A stretch of 64,000 nucleotides of DNA, from the NCBI RefSeq assembly GCF_001667265.1, contig NZ_LZHW01000048.1, positions 1 to 64,000 on the forward strand, read 5' to 3'. Positions 55,768-64,000 of this stretch are shown here, piece by piece. The DNA is from Mycobacterium sp. ACS4331 (GTDB lineage Bacteria > Actinomycetota > Actinomycetes > Mycobacteriales > Mycobacteriaceae). The number at the start of each line of letters is the position of its first letter. The first letter of the stretch is position 1. A program made the position numbers and the translations under genes. The notes below the pieces were generated by a model. That model was not told the DNA's origin. It saw only the letters and a list, made by a program, of their open reading frames with translations, and did no database searches.

Positions 55768-56132
55768 TGGAGCTGCCGGGAATCGAACCCGGGTCCTACG
55801 GCATTCCCTCGAGGCTTCTCCGTGCGCAGTTCGCTGTGCCTCTACTCGGATCTCTCAGTCACGCGAACAAGCCGAGATGACGATCCCAGTCGCTGTTGGG
55901 TGTCCCGATGAGTCCCGCGACCGAACTCATCGGTTGATCCCTCTAGATGACGCCAGGGTCCGGGTCGAGGGCGGTCCCGGTCTGACGGACTAGCTTCGCT
56001 TAGGCAGCGAGAGCGTAGTCGCGCTGATTGGTATCGGCGCTTAATTGGTTGCAACGACGCTTACGGTGGTCTCTTGCCTGCACCGGCACGCTTCCCTTGA
56101 TTCGATGCGCGAAGTCGAAACCGTTCAGCCCC
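55768..56132 (-). ncRNA. ssrA: Transfer-messenger RNA (tmRNA, 10Sa RNA)
   Basis: The 5' end GGGGCTG pairs with CAGCTCC near the 3' end to form the alanine-tRNA-like acceptor stem, and GGTTCGATTCCCGGC forms the T arm. The internal reading frame GCC...TAA at 56000-56038 codes ADTNQRDYALAA, the actinobacterial degradation tag. The mature RNA is about 365 nucleotides plus CCA, which is not encoded here (the genome reads ACAG after the stem). With SmpB (38091-38597) it rescues stalled ribosomes and tags the nascent chain for proteolysis. Confidence 0.96.
56000..56038 (-). other. tmRNA tag-peptide reading frame
   Basis: Resume codon GCC through TAA within ssrA, coding ADTNQRDYALAA. The terminal LAA is the ClpXP/ClpAP-type recognition end; the M. 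tuberculosis tag as I recall it is ADSHQRDYALAA. Confidence 0.93.
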
Positions 56133-56221
56133 TCGCGCACATCCCGCCGACTTTCGGCGGGACTCGTCCATCTTACCGGCAGGCCCGACAAGGGCCAGCG
56201 ATTAAATGTCTCAGACCGGTA

Positions 56222-56416
56222 TCAGTCCAGGTCAGAGTCGCGTTCGCCGAGGTAGGCGAGCAGTGCGGCGTCCTCGGAGGTGAGGCGGTCGACCTCTTCC
56301 CCGCCGTCGCACGTGACCAGCGCCACCGTCACCGAACCGGCGCCGCGATGCAGCACCCGCCAGTGCGCGCCGGACTGCTCCCACCGTTGCAGTACCGCAA
56401 CCGGATCGAGGCTCAT
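56222..56416 (-). CDS. Small conserved mycobacterial hypothetical protein
   Basis: A 64-residue soluble protein (MSLDPVAVLQRWEQSGAHW..., then a WRVL..GSVTVALVTCDGGEEVDRL segment). The alternating pattern suggests a short helix followed by a beta hairpin and a terminal helix ending in acidic residues. It resembles a family of small mycobacterial proteins of unknown function. An in-frame ATG at 56422 adds two residues. It is divergent from the F420-dependent oxidoreductase gene with 31 bases between. Confidence 0.6.
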   Translation of the reverse strand: MSLDPVAVLQRWEQSGAHWRVLHRGAGSVTVALVTCDGGEEVDRLTSEDAALLAYLGERDSDLD

Positions 56417-56447
56417 TCCCATGATCTTGCCTGCCATGATCGGCCGG

Positions 56448-57317
56448 GTGGAGATAGGACTGCATGCCCTCGGCATCGACTCGGGCGCCGAGCGCACGGT
56501 GATCGATGCCGTGGCCGCGGCGGCCGAACGGGCCGGATTCTCCACGCTGTGGGCCGGCGAACACATCGCCATGGTCGACGAGTCCTCGTCGCGCTACCCC
56601 TATTCGTACGACGGCCGGATGGCCGTGCCGGCAACCGCGGACTGGCTGGACCCCTTCATCGCGCTGAGCTTCGCCGCGGCCGCCACCACCAGGATCGAAC
56701 TGGCGACCGGCGTGCTTCTGCTCGCCGAGCACAACCCGGTCATCGTGGCCAAGCAGGCCGCGTCGTTGGACAGGCTGTGCGGGGGACGCTTCACGCTCGG
56801 GGTGGGTGTCGGGTGGTCCCGCGAGGAGTTCGACGCGCTCGGGGTGCCGTTCGACGGGCGGGCACAGCGGGTCCAGGAGTACGCCGCAGCCATGCGCACC
56901 CTGTGGCGTGACGATCCGGCGTCGTTCCACGGCGAGTTCGTGAACTTCGACGGCATCCGGGTGAACCCGAAACCGCGGCGCGGACGAATTCCGGTGGTGC
57001 TCGGCGGCAACAGCGACGCCGCACTGCGCCGGGTCGTGGAGTGGGGTGACGGCTGGTACGGCTACAGCCTCGGCGATCTGGAGGAGGTCGCCGAGCGGGT
57101 CTCGCTGCTGCGGGGACTGTGCCGTTCGGCCCACCGTGATCCGGGTGACCTGAGGTTGTCGGTCTCGTTGCGGCACCCCTCGCCGAATGACGTGGGCCGG
57201 CTCGCCGACATCGGCGTGGACGAACTGGTGCTGGTGGGAAGTCCGCCGGCTGATCCGATCGAGGCGGAGGCCTGGGTCGGTGACCTTGCCCGCCAGTGGA
57301 TGTGGGTGCTGCACTGA
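56448..57317 (+). CDS. LLM class F420-dependent oxidoreductase
   Basis: A 289-residue luciferase-like monooxygenase family TIM barrel of the F420-dependent type. Seen: AGFSTLWAGEHIAM near residue 25, ATGVLLLAEHNPVIVAKQAASLD with the F420-contacting loop, and GVGVGWSREEFDALGV. Redox substrate unknown. Start GTG 56448 (VEIGLHALGID) matches family N-termini; ATG 56436 would add four residues. No good ribosome site at either. Confidence 0.86.
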   Translation: MEIGLHALGIDSGAERTVIDAVAAAAERAGFSTLWAGEHIAMVDESSSRYPYSYDGRMAVPATADWLDPFIALSFAAAATTRIELATGVLLLAEHNPVIVAKQAASLDRLCGGRFTLGVGVGWSREEFDALGVPFDGRAQRVQEYAAAMRTLWRDDPASFHGEFVNFDGIRVNPKPRRGRIPVVLGGNSDAALRRVVEWGDGWYGYSLGDLEEVAERVSLLRGLCRSAHRDPGDLRLSVSLRHPSPNDVGRLADIGVDELVLVGSPPADPIEAEAWVGDLARQWMWVLH

Positions 57318-57321
57318 CCTG

Positions 57322-57669
57322 ATGCAGATGAGGCGCGTCTACGACGCCGTCGAGTCAGACGAGGGCCGGCGGGTCCTGGTTGATCGGCTGTGGCCACGCG
57401 GCATCGCCAAAACGGATCCACGAGTGGGGCGCTGGCTCCGGGATGTGGCACCGTCGACCGAACTGCGGCACTGGTACGAACACGACCCGGCGAAGTTCGA
57501 CGAGTTCGTTGCGCGTTACCGCGCCGAACTGGCCGACGGGCCCGCGGCCGAGGCCCTGGCCGAACTGCGTCGCCTCGCCAACGAGGGACCTTTAACCCTC
57601 GTGACGGCGACCAAAGACCTCAATCTGAGCCACCTGATCGTGTTGACTCGTCTGTTGGAGGGCACATGA
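57322..57669 (+). CDS. DUF488 family protein
   Basis: A 115-residue protein of the DUF488 (YeaO-like) family, recognised by VLVDRLWPRGIAKTDPRVG and the HDPAKFDEFVARYRAEL helix. Biochemical role unknown in the family. Start ATG 57322, with another in-frame ATG two codons on. It overlaps the following membrane-protein gene by ATGA. Confidence 0.85.
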   Translation: MQMRRVYDAVESDEGRRVLVDRLWPRGIAKTDPRVGRWLRDVAPSTELRHWYEHDPAKFDEFVARYRAELADGPAAEALAELRRLANEGPLTLVTATKDLNLSHLIVLTRLLEGT

Positions 57670-58097
57670 TGGGCGAATCAATCGCTGTGGCAGCAGTTTT
57701 CATCTGGCTGGGAATGGTGCTGGCGATCTCCTTCGTCGAGGCGCCACTGAAGTTCCGCGCACCGGGGGTGACGTTGCAGATCGGCCTGGGCATCGGCCGG
57801 CTGGTGTTTCGCGCGCTCAACGCCTGCGAGGTCGTGCTCGCCGCAGCGGTCCTGGTGGGTGCCGTGCTGCATCGGCCCTCGACGGCGACGATGGTGGCAC
57901 TGGTGCTGGCCGTCGCCGCGCTGGTCATCCAGTTGGCGGCGGTGCGTCCGGCGCTCACCCGCAGATCCGACAGGGTTCTCGCCGGATCTCCCGATGCGGG
58001 CGAGTCCAGGTCGCGGGTTCACTACGCTTATGTCGCGCTGGAGATTGTGAAGGTCGTGGCCCTGGTGGCCGCCGGCATCCTGCTGCTGGGCGGGTGA
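57666..58097 (+). CDS. Small integral membrane protein
   Basis: A 143-residue protein with four predicted membrane helices (about 5-22, 45-68, 74-95, 118-140) and little soluble sequence. FIWLGMVLAISFVEAPLKFR with its charged residues at the first helix end is the most distinctive part. No transport family recognised. Coupled to the DUF488 gene by overlap and followed by a cupin after 17 bases. Confidence 0.75.
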   Translation: MMGESIAVAAVFIWLGMVLAISFVEAPLKFRAPGVTLQIGLGIGRLVFRALNACEVVLAAAVLVGAVLHRPSTATMVALVLAVAALVIQLAAVRPALTRRSDRVLAGSPDAGESRSRVHYAYVALEIVKVVALVAAGILLLGG

Positions 58098-58114
58098 GCT
58101 GAAAGAGGTGCGGT

Positions 58115-58459
58115 GTGGAATCGATTTCGTTGACCGACGTGGTCGAGGCGCAGCTGACGGCGGCCCGTGCGGCCAGCAGCGGGCGATCGGCCCACACGGT
58201 GCGCGGCGGTCACGATCACTTCCTGCGGGAGACCGTGATCGCCCTGGCCGGCGGGCAGGGTCTGGCCGAGCACGACAGCCCGGGCGAGGCCACGCTGCAG
58301 GTTCTGCGCGGCCGGGTGCGCCTGGTGGCCGGCGACGACTCCGTCGAGTGCTCGACCGGCGATTTCGTCGTCATTCCGCGGACCCGCCACTCGCTTGAGG
58401 CGCTTGAGGATTCCGCGATCCTGCTGACGGTCCTGGCCGACAGCCGCGAAGCGCACTGA
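58115..58459 (+). CDS. Cupin-domain protein
   Basis: A 114-residue single cupin barrel. The second half GRVRLVAGDDSVECSTGDFVVIPRTRHSLEAL matches cupin motif 2; motif 1 is degenerate (AEHDSPGEATLQVLRG), with one His and one Glu where metal ligands are expected. Role unknown. GTG at 58115 has GAAAGAGG upstream. Confidence 0.83.
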   Translation: MESISLTDVVEAQLTAARAASSGRSAHTVRGGHDHFLRETVIALAGGQGLAEHDSPGEATLQVLRGRVRLVAGDDSVECSTGDFVVIPRTRHSLEALEDSAILLTVLADSREAH

Positions 58460-58470
58460 AGCGCTGAGGG

Positions 58471-58489
58471 TAAGGTAACCCTAGCCTCA
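58471..58489. promoter_or_regulatory. IdeR iron box upstream of mbtK
   Basis: TAAGGTAACCCTAGCCTCA agrees with the IdeR consensus TWAGGTWAGSCTWACCTWA at 16 of 19 positions and lies 26 bases before the mbtK start. IdeR with Fe(II) would repress mbtK when iron is sufficient. Confidence 0.8.
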
Positions 58490-58515
58490 CAGCTCGGGTA
58501 GGCTCAGCGGTCACG

Positions 58516-59133
58516 ATGACTGATTCCGTTTCGTCCACCGCGCTGCCTGTTCTGCCCCGCGAACTCACGGACATCTCCGACGAGGTGCGCGCGGTGCCGC
58601 CGCCCCCGACGCCGGTGCTGGCCGACCCGTACGCGATCAGGGTTGTGGACGCGGATGCGGACGCCGCACTGATCTCGGAATGGATGAACCGACCGCACCT
58701 GGTCGAGGCGTGGGAGTACCCCTGGCCCGAGGAGCGTTGGCGCGACTACCTGCGCGCGCAACTGGCCGGGCAGTATTCGCGCCCCCTGATCGGCAGCTTC
58801 AAGGGCGAGCCGCTGGCCTACGTCGAGGTCTACCGCGCCGCCAAGGACTCCATCGCGCCACGGTATGACGCCGACCCGCATGACCTGGGTCTGCACGCGG
58901 CCATCGCCGACATGCGCATCGTCAACCGGGGTTTCGGCCCGCTCCTGCTGCCGCGCCTGGCCAAGAGCCTGTTCGAACTCGAACCGCAGTGCCAGCGCAT
59001 CATGTTCGACCCGGACCACCGCAACTCGGCGGCCCGGCGCCTGTGCGAATTCGCCGGCTGCGAGTTCCTCGGCGAGCACGACATGGCCAACCGCAGGATG
59101 GCGCTCTACGCCCTGCACCGGCGGCGGGACTGA
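58516..59133 (+). CDS. mbtK: Mycobactin lysine N6-acyltransferase MbtK
   Basis: A 205-residue GNAT-fold siderophore acyltransferase of the IucB/RhbD/MbtK type. Seen: [43 protein letters not shown] and [19 protein letters not shown] with [21 protein letters not shown]. It moves the long acyl chain from MbtL to the epsilon-amino group of mycobactin lysine. Length and linkage with mbtL-M-N on the opposite strand match the mbt-2 locus of M. tuberculosis (Rv1344-Rv1347c). Iron-regulated through the upstream IdeR box. Confidence 0.92.
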   Translation: MTDSVSSTALPVLPRELTDISDEVRAVPPPPTPVLADPYAIRVVDADADAALISEWMNRPHLVEAWEYPWPEERWRDYLRAQLAGQYSRPLIGSFKGEPLAYVEVYRAAKDSIAPRYDADPHDLGLHAAIADMRIVNRGFGPLLLPRLAKSLFELEPQCQRIMFDPDHRNSAARRLCEFAGCEFLGEHDMANRRMALYALHRRRD

Positions 59134-59147
59134 AGCCCGCGCCGGCA

Positions 59148-60317
59148 TCAGTCGGAAACTGCGTCGCCGATGAGTTCGGCGTAGCCGTCGTGGTCGGGCT
59201 TCATCGCCGCGGCCACCAGTTCCCACAGCACCTCGTCGGTGCCGCCGCCCACGCGCGCCAGCTTCATGTCGCGCCACCAGCGGCCCAGCGGTGTCTCGTC
59301 GACGAGGTATCCCGCGCCGCCGAAGATGTGCATGCACTCGTTGATGACCTCTTCGCCCAGGCGGGCGGCCGTCACCTTGAGTGCCGCCGCGGTGCGCAGA
59401 TCCAGTTTGTTCACCGCGGCGACCCCGTTGAGCCCGTGCCGCAGCAGATCGACTCGGGCCTGCATGTCAGCCATCCGCATCCGCAGCGCCTGGTGCTCGA
59501 AAAGCGTTGAGCCGAACTGCCTGCGCTTGACCATGCGGGCGTGGGTGATGCCCAGCACGCGCTGGCACGATGAGGCGACCTGGCCGGCCACCGACATCCG
59601 TTCGTGGGCCAGACCCCAGGAGATGGCGGCCAGGCCGGTCCCGGCGCGTGCGATCAGGGCCTCGGCGGGCACCCAGGTGTCGATGTGCACCGCGGCGGTG
59701 TCCAGTGGTCCGGCGCCGACCTTGCGGTAGGGCGTCTGGATCTCGGTCTGCGCGGTCGGGACCGCGATCAGGGCCACGCTGCCGTGGCGGCTGTTGGGGT
59801 CGTGGTCGACACTGCGAGCCACCACCATGATGTGATCGGCGATGGGGGACAGGGACACGAACTTCTTGATCCCGCGCACTTCGAAACCGTCTCGTGCCGA
59901 ACGGATCTCAGTCTCACAGATCTGCAGATCCGATCCACCGGACTCCTCGGAGGCGCCGATGCACAGCACGGCCTGGCCCCGGATGGCCTGCTCGCAGATC
60001 TCCTTGAGGTGATCGGACTTGCCGAACCTGCGCAGGATCGCGATCGCCGAATCATGCAGGCTGACACCGACGCCGATGCCGGCCGAGCCCAGCCGCCCCA
60101 ACCGGTAGGCCAACTCGAGGAGCTTGGCGACGTCGGGGTGCTGGGAATCGCCCCACTTGGCGGTGAAAACCCCTGAGCGGCCCAGGTGTTCGATGAGTTT
60201 ACGAGGAAAGCGTTCGGTCTCCTCGGCCTCTGCGGTCCACGCCGTCACGCGGTCGTCGAAGACCTCGGCGAGCAGTTCGCGGTACTCCTCGAGCGAAGTC
60301 CCGATGGTCGCCGTCAT
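59148..60317 (-). CDS. mbtN: Mycobactin acyl-ACP dehydrogenase MbtN (FadE14)
   Basis: A 389-residue acyl-CoA dehydrogenase-fold flavoprotein that introduces the alpha,beta double bond into the mycobactin acyl chain on MbtL. Seen: [19 protein letters not shown] (FAD and acyl site), [15 protein letters not shown], and the terminal [20 protein letters not shown]. Start [15 protein letters not shown] at 60317 overlaps the mbtM stop as ATGA; it converges with mbtK, 14 bases apart. Confidence 0.91.
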   Translation of the reverse strand: MTATIGTSLEEYRELLAEVFDDRVTAWTAEAEETERFPRKLIEHLGRSGVFTAKWGDSQHPDVAKLLELAYRLGRLGSAGIGVGVSLHDSAIAILRRFGKSDHLKEICEQAIRGQAVLCIGASEESGGSDLQICETEIRSARDGFEVRGIKKFVSLSPIADHIMVVARSVDHDPNSRHGSVALIAVPTAQTEIQTPYRKVGAGPLDTAAVHIDTWVPAEALIARAGTGLAAISWGLAHERMSVAGQVASSCQRVLGITHARMVKRRQFGSTLFEHQALRMRMADMQARVDLLRHGLNGVAAVNKLDLRTAAALKVTAARLGEEVINECMHIFGGAGYLVDETPLGRWWRDMKLARVGGGTDEVLWELVAAAMKPDHDGYAELIGDAVSD

Positions 60318-61891
60318 GCTCGAACCCCTTCCAGGTCGCGTTTGACCTCGAGTCGGCGCAGCTTGCCCGACGATGTGCGCGGCAGCGACCCCGGGGCGAG
60401 GAACACCACATCTGCCGGCACGACCCCACATTCGGAGGCCACGCGTGAGATGAGTTCACCGCGGGCGCCGTCCTGATCGGGGCCGCGGAATTCCGCGACG
60501 ATCACCAGGCCGGGACGCGTCGATCCCTCGTCGGTGCCGACCGCGACGACGGCGCCCTCGCGCACCCCGCGCACGCCGGCCGCGACGCGTTCGACCTCGG
60601 TGGGGAAGATGTTGCGCCCCGCCACCGTGATGAGCTCCTTGGCGCGCCCGCAGACCACCAGACCGCCGTCGGTCAGATAGCCGATGTCGCCGGTTCGGAA
60701 CCATTCGCCGGGAGCCAGGCTTTCACCGCCGAGATACCCCGACATCATCGAGGTGCCGCGGATCTCGACCTCACCCACGTCACGCCCGGCGTCCGCCGAG
60801 TGCTGCTCGGAGGGGGCGATGCGCAGTTCCATGCCGGGGATCGGTTCCCCGAGGACGGCGTGCCGGCGCACGGATTCCGTTGCCGGGTCCAGGAGTTCGT
60901 CGTAGTGCAGGCCGGTTCCCGGTGCGGGCGCGGTGACGGCGCAGGTGGCCTCCGCCAGCCCGTACGACGGTGCGGCGGCGCGCGGATCCAGTCCGAAACG
61001 GCTCAGTTCGGACAGGAACTGCGCGAACCCGTCGCAGTCGATCGGTTCGCCGCCGTTGATGGCGAATCGCAGTGCCGACAGGTCAACCTCAGGCACGCGG
61101 CGGGCGTACTTGCCGATCACGTTGTAGGCGAAATTCGGTGCGGCGGTCAGTGATGCGCGGCTCTGAGACAGCCACGTGAGCCAACGGAACGGAGACGCCG
61201 AGAATGCGGAGGTGGGCGCCAGCCACATGTCGGCACCCGAGAGTGCGCCACTGAGCAGGAACGTCAGGCCCATGTCGTGGTAGACCGGCAGCCAGGTCAG
61301 GCCGACGTCGATGCTCGGGTCCACACCGGTGTGCGTGAGCAGTCCGCCGACGTTGTTGAGCACGGCGTGCGGGGACAGTGCCGCCGTGCGGGGTGTGCCG
61401 GTGGAGCCGGCGGTGCCCTGCAGCACGGCGTGACCGGTGTCGTTGGGCACCGCGAGGAACGTCGTGGACCTCTGCCGGTGTGCGACGTCCGTGAGGTCGA
61501 GGAGACGCAGCGGCGATCCGGCGTCGCGCAGCAGGCCCAGGGTCTCGCCGGCCGACAGCACGGTGCCGACGCCGATGCCGGTGAACCGGGTCAGCGTGGA
61601 GGCCGCCCACTGGGCGGGGTCGGCGCCGCGGATCGGGGACGGCAGGATCGACACCGCGCGACCGGCCAGCCAGGCGCCCTGGATGGCGGCGACGAACTCG
61701 ACGGAGACCTCGCCCACCAGGCCGACGTCGCCGGCCGGGCCGTCGACGATCCGCTCGGCGACGTTCTCGGCGCGGGTGTGCACCTCCTGCCACGGGTGGG
61801 GGACCCACTCGCCGCTGTCCCGGTCCAGCACCACCAAGCTGTGCGAGGACCGGGTCATGGACTGCGTCAGTGCCGACGCGAGGACGCTCAC
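60314..61891 (-). CDS. mbtM: Mycobactin fatty acyl-ACP ligase MbtM (FadD33)
   Basis: A 525-residue adenylating enzyme that activates a fatty acid with ATP and loads it on MbtL. Motifs: ATP loop [38 protein letters not shown] and C-terminal [10 protein letters not shown] with the catalytic lysine. It lacks the CoA-specific features of typical FadD ligases as far as can be judged. Overlaps mbtL by four bases. Confidence 0.92.
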   Translation of the reverse strand: MSVLASALTQSMTRSSHSLVVLDRDSGEWVPHPWQEVHTRAENVAERIVDGPAGDVGLVGEVSVEFVAAIQGAWLAGRAVSILPSPIRGADPAQWAASTLTRFTGIGVGTVLSAGETLGLLRDAGSPLRLLDLTDVAHRQRSTTFLAVPNDTGHAVLQGTAGSTGTPRTAALSPHAVLNNVGGLLTHTGVDPSIDVGLTWLPVYHDMGLTFLLSGALSGADMWLAPTSAFSASPFRWLTWLSQSRASLTAAPNFAYNVIGKYARRVPEVDLSALRFAINGGEPIDCDGFAQFLSELSRFGLDPRAAAPSYGLAEATCAVTAPAPGTGLHYDELLDPATESVRRHAVLGEPIPGMELRIAPSEQHSADAGRDVGEVEIRGTSMMSGYLGGESLAPGEWFRTGDIGYLTDGGLVVCGRAKELITVAGRNIFPTEVERVAAGVRGVREGAVVAVGTDEGSTRPGLVIVAEFRGPDQDGARGELISRVASECGVVPADVVFLAPGSLPRTSSGKLRRLEVKRDLEGVRA

Positions 61892-62148
61892 TTCTCGGCG
61901 GGGACCTTGGCCAGGATGGCGGCCTCAAGGTCGCCGACCGTGTCGCAGCTGAGCAGGTCCTCTTCAGACAGCGCCACCCCGAGCTTGTCCTCGATCGCGA
62001 CCATGCCGACCGCAAACGCCACCGAATCCATGCCGACGTCGTCGACCAGGCGGGAATCCCGCGAGACGCGGCTCATGTCGACGTTGAGGTCGTCGCGCAG
62101 GATCTCCTCGAGAGCGGCCGTGACGGCTTCCGGGTGAGACGTTTCCAT
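61888..62148 (-). CDS. mbtL: Mycobactin acyl carrier protein MbtL
   Basis: An 86-residue acyl carrier protein. Ser42 in [15 protein letters not shown] is the phosphopantetheine site. First gene of the mbtL-mbtM-mbtN operon; it carries the lipid chain of mycobactin between MbtM, MbtN and MbtK. The IdeR box at 62173-62191 lies 25 bases upstream. Confidence 0.93.
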   Translation of the reverse strand: METSHPEAVTAALEEILRDDLNVDMSRVSRDSRLVDDVGMDSVAFAVGMVAIEDKLGVALSEEDLLSCDTVGDLEAAILAKVPAEK

Positions 62149-62172
62149 GGCGTGCGACGCTACACGGCGGGG

Positions 62173-62191
62173 TTAGCCAAGGCTAGGCTTA
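62173..62191. promoter_or_regulatory. IdeR iron box upstream of mbtL
   Basis: TTAGCCAAGGCTAGGCTTA is a symmetric match to the IdeR consensus at 14 of 19 positions and stands 25 bases before the mbtL ATG. It places the mbtL-M-N operon under the same iron control as mbtK. Confidence 0.7.
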
Positions 62192-62198
62192 CCCCCGC

Positions 62199-63191
62199 CT
62201 ATGGCCCGTGGACCTCGACATCTTCGCAGATGATCAGCCCGTGCCGGGCGGTCAGTGTGTCCGCGATCTCAAACGCGCGGGCCACCCGCGCGGGGGTGTC
62301 GATGACCACGGTGGCCACCGGCACGCGCCGCGACAGTCGCGCCATCGTGTCCCCCCGCGGTGGCTGACCGTTCTGGAACCCCCACAGGCCGCGCAGGACA
62401 GTCGCGCCGGAGACGTGGCGGCCCTCGCGCAGGGCGCGGACGAGAAGCCGATGGATCGGCGCCCCGTCGTCGTGGTTGTCCTCCGCGGACCACACCGTCA
62501 TCTGCTGGAAGTCCCCGGTGCCGGCGGGCGGGCTCAGCACCCGCCCGTCGCGCTTGCACACCTGCACCGGTTGGGCCGTCTGCAGCGTCCCGGCGAGGAC
62601 GTCGGCCAGTTCCGCGGTCGCCAAGGCGACCTGGGCCGGGGTGCCGACGGCCGTCACGACCATCGGGACCTCGGCGTTGCGGCTGAAGAACCGGCCCCGA
62701 CGGCGCTGCCCCGCCGCGATCCCGTCGACACCGAGAAACGCGGTGGCGCTGACGAACCCGAGCCGGTGCAACACCGCGCACACCACCTGGTACGCGGGAG
62801 TGCGGCCCACCCGTTGCTGGCGCCGCAGATACAGGTTCAGTTTCACCGGTCCGCTCACCAGCCCCTGCGTGCCCCCTGCGGCCACGGCGCGTTCGACGGT
62901 CACCAGTGCACGCCCGGTCAACGGGGCGATGCCGGCGACGAGCGCCTCGACCACCGACGCCTCGTCGACGGCGCTGATCAACACCGGCAGATCCTCCGAC
63001 AGGGTCAGTGACTCGTCGGTGCGCGCGATGTTGTGCAGCCCGAAACTGGCCACCCCGCGCAACATGATGCTGTCGGCGACGCGGTGTTCGGCGAACCGGT
63101 CCAGCAGTGCATCGGCGAGAAATCCCGCGTCGACGCGTTCCCGCTCGGCGAAGTACACGCCGAGCTTGGCGGTTGGCTGCGCGGCGCTCAC
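62199..63191 (-). CDS. Tandem DUF190 domain protein
   Basis: A 330-residue protein of three similar alpha+beta ferredoxin-like units. Two clear DUF190 copies read KLNLYLRRQQRVGRTPAYQVV and the later MTVWSAEDNHDDGAPIHRLLVRAL...GATVLRGLWGF, and the first 105 residues (KLGVYFAERERVDAGFLADALLDRF) look like a third, more divergent unit. DUF190 proteins resemble PII-like nucleotide-binding trimers. It is coupled to two fluoride-channel genes by a GTGA overlap, as in M. tuberculosis Rv3071-Rv3069 region. Probable regulator or sensor for the channels; ligand unknown. GTG 63194 is an alternative start. Confidence 0.8.
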   Translation of the reverse strand: MSAAQPTAKLGVYFAERERVDAGFLADALLDRFAEHRVADSIMLRGVASFGLHNIARTDESLTLSEDLPVLISAVDEASVVEALVAGIAPLTGRALVTVERAVAAGGTQGLVSGPVKLNLYLRRQQRVGRTPAYQVVCAVLHRLGFVSATAFLGVDGIAAGQRRRGRFFSRNAEVPMVVTAVGTPAQVALATAELADVLAGTLQTAQPVQVCKRDGRVLSPPAGTGDFQQMTVWSAEDNHDDGAPIHRLLVRALREGRHVSGATVLRGLWGFQNGQPPRGDTMARLSRRVPVATVVIDTPARVARAFEIADTLTARHGLIICEDVEVHGP

Positions 63192-63556
63192 CACAGCCTC
63201 GCGATCGACTGGCCCAGCCAGGCCGCCGCGACGCCGAGCACCACGCTGACCACGATGTTGGCGATTGCCGGCCGGTACTGGCGCTCCTCGGCGAGCCGGT
63301 GGGTCTCATACATCCAGGTGGAGAACGTCGTGTAGGCGCCGACGAAGGCGGTTCCGGCGAGCAGGGCGGCGTGGTGGCTCAGCGCCAGGCCGGCGATGAA
63401 GCCCAGCAGCACCGCGCCCGTCAGGTTGACGGCCAGCGTGCCGTAGGGGAACGCGGCGGCCATCCGACGCGCGACCGCGCGGTCGACGACGAAGCGGGCC
63501 ACCGAACCGAGGCCCCCGATCGCCGCCACCCCCAGCCACACCAGCGCGGTCGTCAC
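63188..63556 (-). CDS. crcB: Fluoride ion channel subunit CrcB/Fluc
   Basis: A 122-residue four-helix membrane protein. Family motifs [29 protein letters not shown] and the phenylalanine box [16 protein letters not shown] are present. Fluoride exporters of this type are dual-topology dimers; with the neighbouring subunit it likely forms a heterodimer with opposed topology. GTG start overlaps the upstream crcB stop as GTGA. Confidence 0.92.
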   Translation of the reverse strand: MTTALVWLGVAAIGGLGSVARFVVDRAVARRMAAAFPYGTLAVNLTGAVLLGFIAGLALSHHAALLAGTAFVGAYTTFSTWMYETHRLAEERQYRPAIANIVVSVVLGVAAAWLGQSIARLW

Positions 63557-63981
63557 GCACGCACCCGAGACCGGCGCACCAGTCCGGTGGCGACGTGGAT
63601 GGCCAGCAGACCCAGGATCAGGCTCGCGGCGACGTAACCGGCGGCCAATCCGTAGTGCTGATGGGCGATCATCCGCACGGTCTCCACCTGCATGGTCGAG
63701 AACGTCGTCAGGCCGCCGCACAGGCCCGTGCCCAGCAGTGGCCGCCGGTAACTCGACAGGGGCAGTCGTTCGAGCAGTCGGGTGCTGAAGTAACCCAGCA
63801 GGAATGCCCCGACGATGTTGACGATGAACGTCGGCCACGGCCACTGCGCCGGGTCGGGCGCGGTCAGGTTCGCCAGGCCCGCGCGTGCCAACGTGCCCAG
63901 GGCCCCGCCGATGAAGACCGCGGCCAGTTCGCGGCTGTCGTGACCGAACACGAGGCAAAGTATGACGGGCGCGGTCGTCAT
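63553..63981 (-). CDS. crcB: Fluoride ion channel subunit CrcB/Fluc (second)
   Basis: A 142-residue paralogue of the following subunit, with [27 protein letters not shown] and [16 protein letters not shown]. Charged residues at loop ends differ between the two, as expected for subunits fixed in opposite orientation. Only 19 bases of upstream sequence are in the window, so a fluoride riboswitch could not be assessed. Confidence 0.9.
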   Translation of the reverse strand: MTTAPVILCLVFGHDSRELAAVFIGGALGTLARAGLANLTAPDPAQWPWPTFIVNIVGAFLLGYFSTRLLERLPLSSYRRPLLGTGLCGGLTTFSTMQVETVRMIAHQHYGLAAGYVAASLILGLLAIHVATGLVRRSRVRA

Positions 63982-64000
63982 GCGCGCACGGTCGGCAGAA

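Overview
The window is high-GC actinobacterial DNA with dense, overlapping genes and frequent GTG starts. Gene content and order point to a rapidly growing Mycolicibacterium close to the M. smegmatis group: an actinobacterial 14-gene nuo operon, a hisN-fadE24-fadE23 block, prfB-mscS-ftsE-ftsX-smpB, a split-type mycobactin locus (mbtK / mbtL-M-N) with IdeR boxes, an MmpL exporter, many F420-linked oxidoreductases and a tmRNA whose tag reads ADTNQRDYALAA. The species cannot be fixed from the sequence alone.

Layout. 1-1.3 kb: start of a thioesterase-like gene, a crotonase and a deazaflavin-dependent oxidoreductase. 1.3-16.4 kb: nuoA-N on the minus strand, encoding the proton-pumping type I NADH dehydrogenase, almost every junction overlapping by a few bases. 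16.5-25.1 kb: an orphan receiver gene, then an eight-gene minus-strand operon (dioxygenase-like cupin, alpha/beta hydrolase, CaiB/BaiF CoA-transferase, HMG-CoA-lyase-like enzyme, TetR regulator, acyl-CoA dehydrogenase, APH-type kinase with a DUF6285 tail, NTF2-like protein) behind a clear promoter that overlaps a 24-bp inverted repeat. The kinase/dehydrogenase pair looks like a split ACAD10/11 and suggests gamma-hydroxyacyl-CoA catabolism. 25-34 kb: small redox and lipid genes, fadE23/fadE24, hisN, truncated haemoglobin and fprA.

33.9-39.4 kb: plus-strand housekeeping block (RF2, MscS channel, FtsEX, SmpB, DMT transporter). 39.5-49.7 kb: lipoprotein, F420-type oxidoreductase, stand-alone LigD-type polymerase domain, a large partner-switching signalling cluster (STAS / 1384-residue hybrid kinase-phosphatase / STAS / PAS-ANTAR) and an MmpL4/5-type RND transporter with an apparent leaderless promoter and no MmpS. 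49.8-56.4 kb: a 34-residue zinc-ribbon ORF, an APH-fold protein lacking catalytic residues, transporter and SDR, a compact AA10 lytic polysaccharide monooxygenase with CBM, a lipoprotein lytic transglycosylase, an SDR and the tmRNA gene with a strong intrinsic terminator. SmpB and tmRNA, partners in ribosome rescue, are about 18 kb apart.

56.2-64 kb: F420-dependent LLM oxidoreductase, DUF488, a membrane protein and a cupin; then mycobactin acyl-chain genes (mbtK plus; mbtL-mbtM-mbtN minus, converging) each preceded by an IdeR-type iron box; and finally two CrcB fluoride-channel subunits followed by a tandem-DUF190 protein. No insertion sequence, prophage, CRISPR array, tRNA or rRNA gene was seen, and the only gene-free stretch near 300 bases is 53548-53848.
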